Positions 6,981 through 13,294 of a stretch of DNA of 19,226 bases are shown here, piece by piece. A program made the position numbers and the translations under genes. The DNA lies in contig CBDUYD010000043.1 in NCBI GenBank assembly GCA_965371355.1, forward strand, positions 1 to 19,226, given 5' to 3'. The stretch comes from JASJHI01 sp965371355. GTDB taxonomy: Bacteria; Actinomycetota; Acidimicrobiia; Acidimicrobiales; Ilumatobacteraceae. The stretch's first letter is position 1, and the number at the start of each line of letters is the position of its first letter. The notes under the pieces are model-generated. The model was not told the DNA's origin and made no database searches. It saw nothing but the letters and a program-made list of their open reading frames with translations.

Positions 6981-8228
6981 CTATCGACGCGCGAGACCGA
7001 CGGCCTTGCGGACCCAATGGCCGAGGCCGGCGCGGAACGCGAGCAGCACTCCGCCGCCGACGATCGCCGCGACGACGCCGGCGGCCAACGCCCACCAGCC
7101 CCACGCGAACCCCGAGGCGGCGGTGACGCCGGTCCACACCACGGCGAGCAGAGTTGCGACGGCGCGCTGGAACGCGGCGACGATCTGCCGCATGGTCGCA
7201 ACCGCCGCGCCCGAGCGCTCGTACCAGCCGGCGACGCGGGAGGTGTGCGCTTCGAGCAGCGCCTGATCGTCGGCCGCCTCCTCGCTCACGAACCACAGGG
7301 CGTCCCCGTCGGGCTGGATGACAGTGCGTGCGAACACCGGACCATCGGCGGGCGATTCGATCGTCGTGCCCCCGTCGACGAGCAGCGCGACCGCGGTCTC
7401 GCGAAAGTCGGTCCAGTCGGCGCGGATCTTGGTCCACGTCGCCCTGCGGAGGAGGTCGCGGACGGTCATCTCGTGGTCGCCCGTCGCGTCATCGCGTTGT
7501 CGCCGGTCCCGCCATCGCTGCTTCAACACCGCGAGCCCGGTCCGCGGCGGCCAGAGCGCTCGGACGACCTGGCCGGCGGTCATCACGAGTTGGATCACCA
7601 GGCCGAACAGGGTGCGCCAATTGTCCAACGCGCCGCGCAGTGCTTCCGCGTGCAGCGCACGAAGCGGCGCCCGCTCGTCGGTGAGGAACGAGTCCTCGTC
7701 GACCCGAGCGACGATGTCGCCGTCGAGCTGAACGACCGTCTGCGCGACGATCGTGTGGGTCCCGAGCTCCCATGCCTTGCGGACGATCCTCACCCGATCG
7801 ACCTGTTCGGTCACCTCGCCTTCGGCGACCGCACGGAGCTGTGCTGCGTTGCCCCGGATCCGATGCAGCATCGGTGGCCACGCAGGGTCGGGGAGCTGAT
7901 CGACATCCATCAGCCGGGTCGCCTGTACCTCACCGATGGCAGCACGCTCCTCCACCCATTCGAGTCCCTCGACGAGATCAGCGGGCCTCTGCTCCGGCGC
8001 GTTCGGAATGCTCGCCGAGAGCGAAGAACTCGCCTCGTCGAGCGCTGGACCATGCGTATCGAGCCACTCGACGTAGCCGTCGAGCACCGATCGCATCACC
8101 GCATCGTGGTCGTCTCCGCTCACGACTGGCATCGGCCCGCGTTCGAGGTCGTCGGCGACGATCACGTCGACCTCGATGTTGAGCAGGTCGTCGAGTAGGC
8201 CCTGCGCCCGCTCGCTCGGCGTGCTCAT
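6981..8228 (-). CDS. Unrecognised membrane-anchored member of a three-gene paralogous family
   Basis: A 415-residue protein of unknown function. Residues 13-20 (DDLLNIEV) match the next gene upstream exactly at 10-17. Residues 146-204 align with it well: R-K-A-W-E-L-G-T, then A-Q-T-V-V-Q-L-D-G-D-I-V (162-173) and H-A-E-A-L-R-G-A-L-D-N-W (193-204). Residues 300-311 (A-R-T-V-I-Q-P-D-G-D-A-L) followed by His328 look like a second, diverged copy. Two hydrophobic segments near 355-372 and 376-398 form a likely membrane hairpin close to a basic C-terminus; the rest is soluble and charged. No catalytic motif is visible. It is last of three same-strand genes, 34 bases after its neighbour, with a weak ribosome binding site (GAGAG). 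It converges on the dehydratase. Confidence 0.82.
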   Translation of the reverse strand: MSTPSERAQGLLDDLLNIEVDVIVADDLERGPMPVVSGDDHDAVMRSVLDGYVEWLDTHGPALDEASSSLSASIPNAPEQRPADLVEGLEWVEERAAIGEVQATRLMDVDQLPDPAWPPMLHRIRGNAAQLRAVAEGEVTEQVDRVRIVRKAWELGTHTIVAQTVVQLDGDIVARVDEDSFLTDERAPLRALHAEALRGALDNWRTLFGLVIQLVMTAGQVVRALWPPRTGLAVLKQRWRDRRQRDDATGDHEMTVRDLLRRATWTKIRADWTDFRETAVALLVDGGTTIESPADGPVFARTVIQPDGDALWFVSEEAADDQALLEAHTSRVAGWYERSGAAVATMRQIVAAFQRAVATLLAVVWTGVTAASGFAWGWWALAAGVVAAIVGGGVLLAFRAGLGHWVRKAVGLARR

Positions 8229-8262
8229 CGGATCGCTCTCGGCTCGGTCGCCACCGCGGTGG

Positions 8263-9066
8263 TCAGGTCAGACCGCTGACGGCGCTCTTGGCCATCGTCA
8301 CGAGCGTCTCGACCAGGTAGCGCCAGTGTTCGAGTGCGCTCCCGACGGTTTCGCGGTGCAGGTCGCGGACCGGTTGGTGCCGGTCGGCCGCGTATGCCGA
8401 GTTGAGCCGGGTGACGATGTCGCCGTCGAGCTGGACGACCGTCTGCATCGCGATCACCTCGGTGCCCATCTCCCACACCTTGCGGATCGTGATCAGGTCG
8501 TCGCGTGGAACGTCGTCGAGATCGACGTTCGTGAAGCCGGTCGCGGACGCCCGCGTGAGCGTCGCCGCCCCCGCTGGTGCCGCCCGATCGAGGATCGACT
8601 TCAGCTGATCACAGTTCTTGACGATCCGCTTCAACATGACGTCGCCACCGTCGCGGACCGTGTAACCACGGCGGCCTTCGAGCAGGCGATGTATCTCCTC
8701 GGCGACCCGCGCCCGGGTCCGCATCGCCTCGAACAGCTCGATCCCGTTCATCTCCCCGTCGAGCGGCGGTGTGATCACGAGGTGGTCGATCAGCTGATCG
8801 CCTTCGATCACCCACCACCGTTCGCTGTCCCCGGCGGCGATCGTCTCGTCGCGGAACGCGTCGGCGCCGCCGGAGGCGACGAAACCCGTCCACTGCCCGT
8901 TCAACTCGACGCTGTACGCGTTGAGCCAACCCTCGTAGCCGCCGTGGATGTCGAGCAGCGCGTGCCCCGCCGCGGGCATCTTGCGTCCGGTCATGCCCGA
9001 CTTGAGCATCGTGTTGACCTCGATGTTGAGCAGGTCGTCGAAGACCCGCTTGACCGCGTTGGGCAT
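8263..9066 (-). CDS. Unrecognised soluble member of the three-gene paralogous family
   Basis: A 267-residue protein of unknown function with no signal peptide or membrane helix. It opens with VFDDLLNIEVN (8-18). A middle segment, D-V-M-L-K-R-I-V-K-N-C-D-Q-L-K-S-I (142-158), aligns with P-M-L-H-R-I-R-G-N-A-A-Q-L-R-A-V of the downstream protein. The C-terminal part carries R-K-V-W-E-M-G-T (195-202), M-Q-T-V-V-Q-L-D-G-D-I-V (207-218) and H-R-E-T-V-G-S-A-L-E-H-W (237-248). Residues about 20-140 are mostly private to this protein and include a tryptophan-rich stretch near 83-86. The start lies five bases after the stop of the 122-residue gene and lacks a good ribosome binding site, so translation is probably coupled. 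I cannot assign a function. Confidence 0.82.
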   Translation of the reverse strand: MPNAVKRVFDDLLNIEVNTMLKSGMTGRKMPAAGHALLDIHGGYEGWLNAYSVELNGQWTGFVASGGADAFRDETIAAGDSERWWVIEGDQLIDHLVITPPLDGEMNGIELFEAMRTRARVAEEIHRLLEGRRGYTVRDGGDVMLKRIVKNCDQLKSILDRAAPAGAATLTRASATGFTNVDLDDVPRDDLITIRKVWEMGTEVIAMQTVVQLDGDIVTRLNSAYAADRHQPVRDLHRETVGSALEHWRYLVETLVTMAKSAVSGLT

Positions 9067-9071
9067 CGCCG

Positions 9072-9440
9072 TTACGAGTTGATCAGCTGTCTGGCTGCAT
9101 CGATCAGCGTCTGGAGGTAGCCGGGGATGACCTCGAGGCTCGTGGCCACCTGTTCGGAATGGGTGGCGCGCACCTCGGCGTTGTCCACCAGGTTCTGCGC
9201 GATCACGGTCGTCGTGTCGCCGTCGAGCAGCTTGACGATCGAGACGATCGCGTCGCCCTCGATCTTGTCGTCGCCGAGGATCGTCTCGGTGGACCCGTTC
9301 TTCGACTCGAAGCTCACGGGCAGATTCCCGACGATCGTCACGACCTTCACCTCGGTGAGGTCGTTGAACGCGTGCTTCACCTTCTCGAGGAAGCTCTCCG
9401 GGTCATCGTCGGGAGCCTGCTGTACGTCGCCATCGCTCAT
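9072..9440 (-). CDS. Unrecognised small protein, shortest member of the three-gene family
   Basis: A 122-residue acidic protein of unknown function, first gene of the minus-strand trio. After a charged leader it has A-F-N-D-L-T-E-V-K-V (24-33), the counterpart of F-D-D-L-L-N-I-E-V in its neighbours. G-D-T-T-T-V-I-A-Q-N-L-V (74-85) and H-S-E-Q-V-A-T-S-L-E-V-I (94-105) match the C-terminal motifs of both larger proteins, with a shorter gap between them (13 residues from the A-Q motif to the histidine, against about 30). It may represent the core module on its own. The ATG at 9438-9440 has AGAGGA eight bases upstream, the best ribosome binding site of the three genes. No membrane segment is seen. 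Confidence 0.8.
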   Translation of the reverse strand: MSDGDVQQAPDDDPESFLEKVKHAFNDLTEVKVVTIVGNLPVSFESKNGSTETILGDDKIEGDAIVSIVKLLDGDTTTVIAQNLVDNAEVRATHSEQVATSLEVIPGYLQTLIDAARQLINS

Positions 9441-9468
9441 GTCGGGTGTCCTCTCGTTGCGTCGCTCA

Positions 9469-9474
9469 AGCGTA
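9469..9474 (-). promoter_or_regulatory. Possible -10 element for the three-gene minus-strand operon
   Basis: TACGCT on the minus strand fits TANNNT. It would start transcription near 9462, leaving a leader of about 22 bases that contains the AGAGGA ribosome binding site. No matching -35 box is seen, so this is weak. Confidence 0.25.
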
Positions 9475-9539
9475 GACGACCGCGGTGGAGGGCGATTCAG
9501 GGCGACGCTCCGGCACCGCCGACGGCCCTCGACGGGTCG

Positions 9540-9562
9540 TATGGTTTCGATGTGATCGAACC
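9540..9562 (+). promoter_or_regulatory. Possible promoter and inverted repeat before the MFS gene
   Basis: TATGGT at 9540-9545 fits a -10 element. It overlaps an inverted repeat in which TTCGA (9546-9550) and TCGAA (9556-9560) flank TGTGA, with outer GGT/ACC pairing at 9543-9562 after one bulged base. The repeat ends at the proposed GTG start, so a bound repressor would block expression. No -35 box is evident. Confidence 0.3.
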
Positions 9563-10786
9563 GTGACCGCCCCCCGAACAGGGGCGGACGCAACGTTGGT
9601 GGCCGCGACCGAGAGGGTGTGGCTCGTCGTCGGTCTGGTGATGGCGTCGGCCTGTGTCGCGCAGGCGTTCGGCCGTTTCACATGGGGGGTGGTGCTGCCC
9701 GACGCCCGCGACGACCTGCTCGGCGGGTCGAACACGCTCGCCGGATTGTTCGGCACGCTCAACGTGACCGCCTACCTGCTCGGAACGCTTGCCGTTTCGT
9801 GGGCGTCGTCGAGGGTGACGCTCGTCGGCCTGGTCCGGATCGGGCTGGTGATCTCGACGACCGCGCTCGGGGTGGCGGGGTTCGCGCCGTCGGGACCCGT
9901 ACTCGGCATGGCGCTCTTCGCGATGGGGATCGGAGGTGCGGTCATCTGGATCCCGGCGCCGGCGATCTCCGCCCGATCCCTTCCGCCGGAACGCGCCGGG
10001 ATGGCGGTCGGTCTGGTCGGATCGGGGATCGGTATCGGGATCGTGTTCGCAGGCACGATGGCCTCGATCCTCGGCGACGACACCGACGGCTGGCAGACGC
10101 TCTACCGGATCGAGTTCGCGATCGCCGTCGTCGTGCTGGTCGGCGCGTTCGCGGGGTTGCGCTCGCGCGGCGACCGTCCGGCGGTGGCGGGCGGGTTCGG
10201 GGGGTTCTCGGCGCTGCGGACCGTCGACGGCTGGGTGCCGGTCACCGTCGCCTACGCCTCGTTCGGCTTCGCCTACATCCTCGTGTTCGGTTTCCTCGTC
10301 GCCCGCCTCGAGGACGATTCCGGGTTCTCTTCGAGCGAGGCCGCCGCGATGTTCTCGCTCGTCGGTGCGGCGACCGTGGTCGGCGGCCTCTCGCTCGGAC
10401 CCTTGTCCGACCGGATCGGACGGCGGATCACGTTGACGATGGCGTTCGTGATCTTCGCGCTGTGCGGGCTGCTCGTACTCACGGGAACCCAGCCCTGGGT
10501 GGCGATCGCGGCGATCGGCATCGGCCTGATGTTCTCGGGCATGCCGGCGTTGATCATCGCCCATATCGTCGACCAGACCGACGTCGACACGTACGGTCCG
10601 GCGTTCAGCGCAGCGACCCTCGCGTTCGGTGTCACCCAGATGATCTCGCCCCAGATCGGGGGAGCCCTCGCCGATGCACTCGGCTCGTTCACCTGGGTCT
10701 TCGTACTCTCTGCGACCGTCTCGCTGATCGGCGCTGCCGCGTCGAGCCGGCTCCCCGAGCGCACCCGCATCAGCTCCAGAGCGTGA
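9563..10786 (+). CDS. Major facilitator superfamily transporter (YbfB/YjiJ-like)
   Basis: A protein of about 407 residues with roughly twelve hydrophobic segments, so an inner-membrane secondary transporter. The first helices include QAFGRFTWGVVLPDARDDL and a following G-L-F-G-T-L-N-V-T-A-Y-L-L-G stretch, which resembles the YbfB/YjiJ branch of the superfamily. The loop between helices 8 and 9 has G-P-L-S-D-R-I-G-R-R, the MFS motif-A signature in the second half. Substrate is unknown; export of small organic compounds is typical of the group. The GTG at 9563 is chosen because it leaves a short N-terminal tail before the first helix; starts at 9596 or 9599 are possible and none has a ribosome binding site. 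Its 3' end overlaps the LysR gene tail-to-tail by 17 bases. Confidence 0.82.
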   Translation: MTAPRTGADATLVAATERVWLVVGLVMASACVAQAFGRFTWGVVLPDARDDLLGGSNTLAGLFGTLNVTAYLLGTLAVSWASSRVTLVGLVRIGLVISTTALGVAGFAPSGPVLGMALFAMGIGGAVIWIPAPAISARSLPPERAGMAVGLVGSGIGIGIVFAGTMASILGDDTDGWQTLYRIEFAIAVVVLVGAFAGLRSRGDRPAVAGGFGGFSALRTVDGWVPVTVAYASFGFAYILVFGFLVARLEDDSGFSSSEAAAMFSLVGAATVVGGLSLGPLSDRIGRRITLTMAFVIFALCGLLVLTGTQPWVAIAAIGIGLMFSGMPALIIAHIVDQTDVDTYGPAFSAATLAFGVTQMISPQIGGALADALGSFTWVFVLSATVSLIGAAASSRLPERTRISSRA

Positions 10787-11768
10787 CGTGAACCCGTGGT
10801 CGGAATCGGCCGATGCCGGTGCCGCTGCCGCTCAGCATCGCCTGGATCGCCCGCGGGGTCGAGACGAATCGGGCGAGTTCGCCGGCCAGCGATGTCGTCT
10901 CGTCGTCGCGCAACGCGAAGGTCGCCCAAGTGCCGTCGATCATCGTCCCGGGCGCCTGTACGCGCACGAGCCGTCCGTCGGCTAGTTCGGCGGTCACCGC
11001 GTGGGCGGCGCAGAGCGCGATGCCGCGCCCCGCACGCGCCTCAGCCAGAGCTGCGGCGTGGTTCTGGAAGATTCGCTGGTTGCGTTCGGGCACCTCGAAT
11101 CGTTCGAGCAGTGCGGACGCTCCACCGGAGGGATCGACGGCGGTCGGACCGAGCAACCACGTCCGCTCCGCGAGCATCCCCGAAGCCACCTTGCGCGCCG
11201 CGAGTTCGTGGTCGGCACCCACCACCGCGACGAGTTGGTAGCGCATGAACTCGTGCACCCGGACGTCGTCGTGCCGGCCGCCGGCTCGTTTCCCATCGTC
11301 TCGACCCGCACCCCGACGCATGGTCGGCGCCGGGCCGATCGCGACGTCGACCACGCGCGCCGCGAGCAGCCGGGCGAATTGATCGCTCGGCCACACGCTC
11401 ATCTCGACCTCGATGTCGTCCGCCCGGCGGGAGAACAGCTCGATCAGGCCGGGTGCGCAGAGTTCGCCGAAGAGTGACGACACGGCGAGCCGCAGGATGC
11501 GCTGACCGTCGGCGGCGGCTCTGACCTCGCGCCGGGTGAGATCCTGGAGTCCGAGCAGCTCGACCGAGCGCGAGGCCAGCCGCAGACCTCCCGGGGTGAA
11601 GCCGAGCCCGGCCCCCGACCGATGGAAGAGTTGATCGCCGAGCTCTTTGCGCAGGGCGGCGACCTGCCCCGACACGGCTGCTTCGGTGACGCCCAACTCC
11701 GCGGCCGCGGCCTTGCTGCTGCCGTGGCGGGCGATCGCCGCGAACGTCCGTAGCTGCGTCGGCGTCAC
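10770..11768 (-). CDS. LysR-type transcriptional regulator of the CO dehydrogenase genes
   Basis: A 332-residue LysR-family regulator. The N-terminal winged helix-turn-helix is clear: TPTQLRTFAAIARHGSSKAA (2-21), AELGVTEAAVSGQVAALRKELGDQLFHR (23-50) and F-T-P-G-G at 57-61. The rest is the periplasmic-binding-protein-like effector domain, with an unusual Gly/Arg-rich insertion in its first half (GRDDGKRAGGRHDD) that makes the protein a little longer than the usual 300 residues. The GTG at 11766-11768 is chosen because family similarity begins there; the frame stays open upstream but reads through the control region. It is divergent from coxMSL, as LysR-type CutR is linked to CO dehydrogenase genes in mycobacteria, so it probably activates that operon. 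The effector is unknown. Confidence 0.87.
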   Translation of the reverse strand: MTPTQLRTFAAIARHGSSKAAAAELGVTEAAVSGQVAALRKELGDQLFHRSGAGLGFTPGGLRLASRSVELLGLQDLTRREVRAAADGQRILRLAVSSLFGELCAPGLIELFSRRADDIEVEMSVWPSDQFARLLAARVVDVAIGPAPTMRRGAGRDDGKRAGGRHDDVRVHEFMRYQLVAVVGADHELAARKVASGMLAERTWLLGPTAVDPSGGASALLERFEVPERNQRIFQNHAAALAEARAGRGIALCAAHAVTAELADGRLVRVQAPGTMIDGTWATFALRDDETTSLAGELARFVSTPRAIQAMLSGSGTGIGRFRPRVHVTLWS

Positions 11769-11809
11769 GGCCGGATCCCGAGTCGATGGGGGAGCATCAC
11801 GCAGGTCAG

Positions 11810-11825
11810 TTAAGCATCTGCTGAA
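11810..11825. promoter_or_regulatory. LysR-type binding box between the regulator and coxM
   Basis: TTAAGCATCTGCTGAA is a 16-bp palindrome with one mismatched pair, AT-rich at both ends against a GC-rich background. It resembles the LysR consensus (T, about 11-12 bases, A within dyad symmetry). It lies eight bases upstream of a TTGACT -35 candidate for coxM and about 40 bases from the regulator start, where an autoregulated LysR activator would bind. Confidence 0.55.
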
Positions 11826-11832
11826 GTCGCGA

Positions 11833-11861
11833 TTGACTCGCACGGCCGAATCGCGGAGAGT
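11833..11861 (+). promoter_or_regulatory. Candidate coxMSL promoter
   Basis: TTGACT (11833-11838) is a good -35 box, followed after 17 bases by a poor -10, GAGAGT (11856-11861). A strong -35 with a weak -10 fits an activator-dependent promoter. Transcription would begin near 11868, leaving a leader of about 35 bases with AGGAGGG at 11892-11898 before coxM. Confidence 0.4.
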
Positions 11862-11903
11862 GCCGGTCGGGGACACCAGGGGGACCACGACAGGAGGGAC
11901 ACC

Positions 11904-12788
11904 ATGCAGGTGCCTGCACCGTTCGAATACGAACGGGCAACGAGTATCGATCACGCGATCGCGCTGATGGAGCGACTCGGGAGCGAAGCGCGCATCGTCG
12001 CGGGAGGACACAGCCTGCTCCCGATGATGAAGCTGCGGCTCGCGACGCCCGAGTATCTGATCGACATCAACGATCTGAGCCCGGAGCTCGAGTACATCCG
12101 CATCGAGCCGACCGAGGTCCGCATCGGCGCGCTGACGCGGCATCGGCACCTGCTCGAGAGTGACGAACTGGCTGCGGTTCTCCCGATCTTCCGCGACGCC
12201 GAGAAGGTGATCGCCGATCCGGTCGTGCGCAACCGGGGAACGCTTGGCGGTTCGCTCTGCCAGGCCGATCCGTCAGAAGATCTCTCGGCGGTGTGCGACA
12301 CGGTCGAGGCCCAGTGCGTGATCCGCAGCGGATCGGGCGAGCGGGTCGTCGAGATGCGCGACTTCCACCAGGGCCCCTACGAGACCGCTGTCGGCGATGG
12401 CGAGATGCTGACCGAGATCCGGATCCCGCTCAAACCGAACTCGTCGAGCGCATATCACAAGGTCGAGCGACGGACGGGCGACTGGGCGGTCGCCTCCGCC
12501 GGTGCGGCGGTCACGATGGACGGCGCCACGATCGCCGACGGCCGCGTCGGGCTCTGCGCCGTCGGCCCGAACCTCACCAACATCGGCCCGATCTCGGACG
12601 CCCTGCGCGGCCAGGAACCTTCCGAGGAGCTGTACGCACGGGTCGGCCAGATCGCCGCCGACAACGCGTCGCCGACGGCCGACACGCGCGGCACCGTCGC
12701 CTACAAGACACACCTCGCGAAGGAACTCACCATCCGCTCGCTCCGCACGGCTGTCGCCCGAGCGACGGGCACGGCTGAAGGGAACTGA
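11904..12788 (+). CDS. coxM: Aerobic CO dehydrogenase, medium FAD-binding subunit
   Basis: A 294-residue FAD-binding subunit of the molybdenum hydroxylase family. Residues 32-45 (V-A-G-G-H-S-L-L-P-M-M-K-L-R) form the first FAD pyrophosphate loop and T-L-G-G-S-L-C-Q-A-D-P-S-E-D (113-126) the second. The C-terminal CODH flavoprotein domain begins near 175 (AYHKVERRTGDWAVASAGAAV). In the (LMS)2 enzyme CoxM takes electrons from the iron-sulfur subunit and passes them to the respiratory chain. The ATG has an excellent AGGAGGG site five bases upstream. It is first in a coxM-S-L order, characteristic of form I CO dehydrogenase. Its stop lies 11 bases before coxS, within a tandem 10-bp repeat (12775-12794). 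Confidence 0.93.
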   Translation: MQVPAPFEYERATSIDHAIALMERLGSEARIVAGGHSLLPMMKLRLATPEYLIDINDLSPELEYIRIEPTEVRIGALTRHRHLLESDELAAVLPIFRDAEKVIADPVVRNRGTLGGSLCQADPSEDLSAVCDTVEAQCVIRSGSGERVVEMRDFHQGPYETAVGDGEMLTEIRIPLKPNSSSAYHKVERRTGDWAVASAGAAVTMDGATIADGRVGLCAVGPNLTNIGPISDALRGQEPSEELYARVGQIAADNASPTADTRGTVAYKTHLAKELTIRSLRTAVARATGTAEGN

Positions 12789-12794
12789 AGGGAA
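12775..12794 (+). repeat. Tandem 10-bp repeat at the coxM/coxS junction
   Basis: CTGAAGGGAA occurs twice back to back (12775-12784, 12785-12794). The first copy codes for the last residues of CoxM. The second contains the CoxM stop codon and the AAGGGA that serves as ribosome binding site for coxS. A slippage event here would change both the CoxM end and the CoxS start spacing. Confidence 0.85.
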
Positions 12795-12799
12795 CACAC

Positions 12800-13294
12800 A
12801 TGGAAGTCACGATGAACATCAACGGCGAGGAGGTGACGCGCGACATCGAGCCGCGCACGCTGCTCGTCCACCATCTGCGCGACAACCTCGGCCTGACCGG
12901 AACCCACTGGGGCTGCGACACGAGCAACTGCGGCACCTGTGTCGTCTGGATCGACGAGGAGCCGGTCAAGAGTTGCACCACGCTCGCGGCGATGGCCGGG
13001 GGCCACGATGTACGCACGGTCGAGGGGATGGAGATCGACGGCGAACTCGATCCCGTGCAGGAAGGCTTCATCCAGTGCCACGGGTTGCAGTGCGGATTCT
13101 GCACCCCCGGCATGATGCTCACCGCGCGGGCGCTGCTCGACCGCAACCCCGACCCGACCGAAGCCGAGATACGCGAGGCGATCAGCGGTCAGATCTGCCG
13201 CTGCACCGGCTATGCCACGATCGTCCGCTCGATCCAGTGGGCTGCCGCCAAAGAGCAATCCGAGGCGCTCGAGTCGGCGGGGAGCACGTCATGA
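12800..13294 (+). CDS. coxS: Aerobic CO dehydrogenase, small iron-sulfur subunit
   Basis: A 164-residue subunit carrying two [2Fe-2S] clusters. Cys39, Cys44, Cys47 and Cys59 (W-G-C-D-T-S-N-C-G-T-C, then S-C-T-T) form the plant-ferredoxin-type N-terminal cluster. Cys98, Cys101, Cys133 and Cys135 (Q-C-G-F-C-T-P-G and C-R-C-T-G-Y) bind the cluster near the molybdopterin. All eight ligands are present, so it should be functional. It carries electrons from the CoxL active site to the FAD of CoxM. The ATG is preceded by AAGGGA at 12788-12793. Its stop overlaps the coxL start as ATGA, so the large subunit is translationally coupled. Confidence 0.95.
   Translation: MEVTMNINGEEVTRDIEPRTLLVHHLRDNLGLTGTHWGCDTSNCGTCVVWIDEEPVKSCTTLAAMAGGHDVRTVEGMEIDGELDPVQEGFIQCHGLQCGFCTPGMMLTARALLDRNPDPTEAEIREAISGQICRCTGYATIVRSIQWAAAKEQSEALESAGSTS

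Noticed and set aside
11769..12149. Upstream extension of the LysR frame.
   Set aside because: It runs through the control region and antisense to coxM, and LysR similarity begins only at the GTG at 11768.
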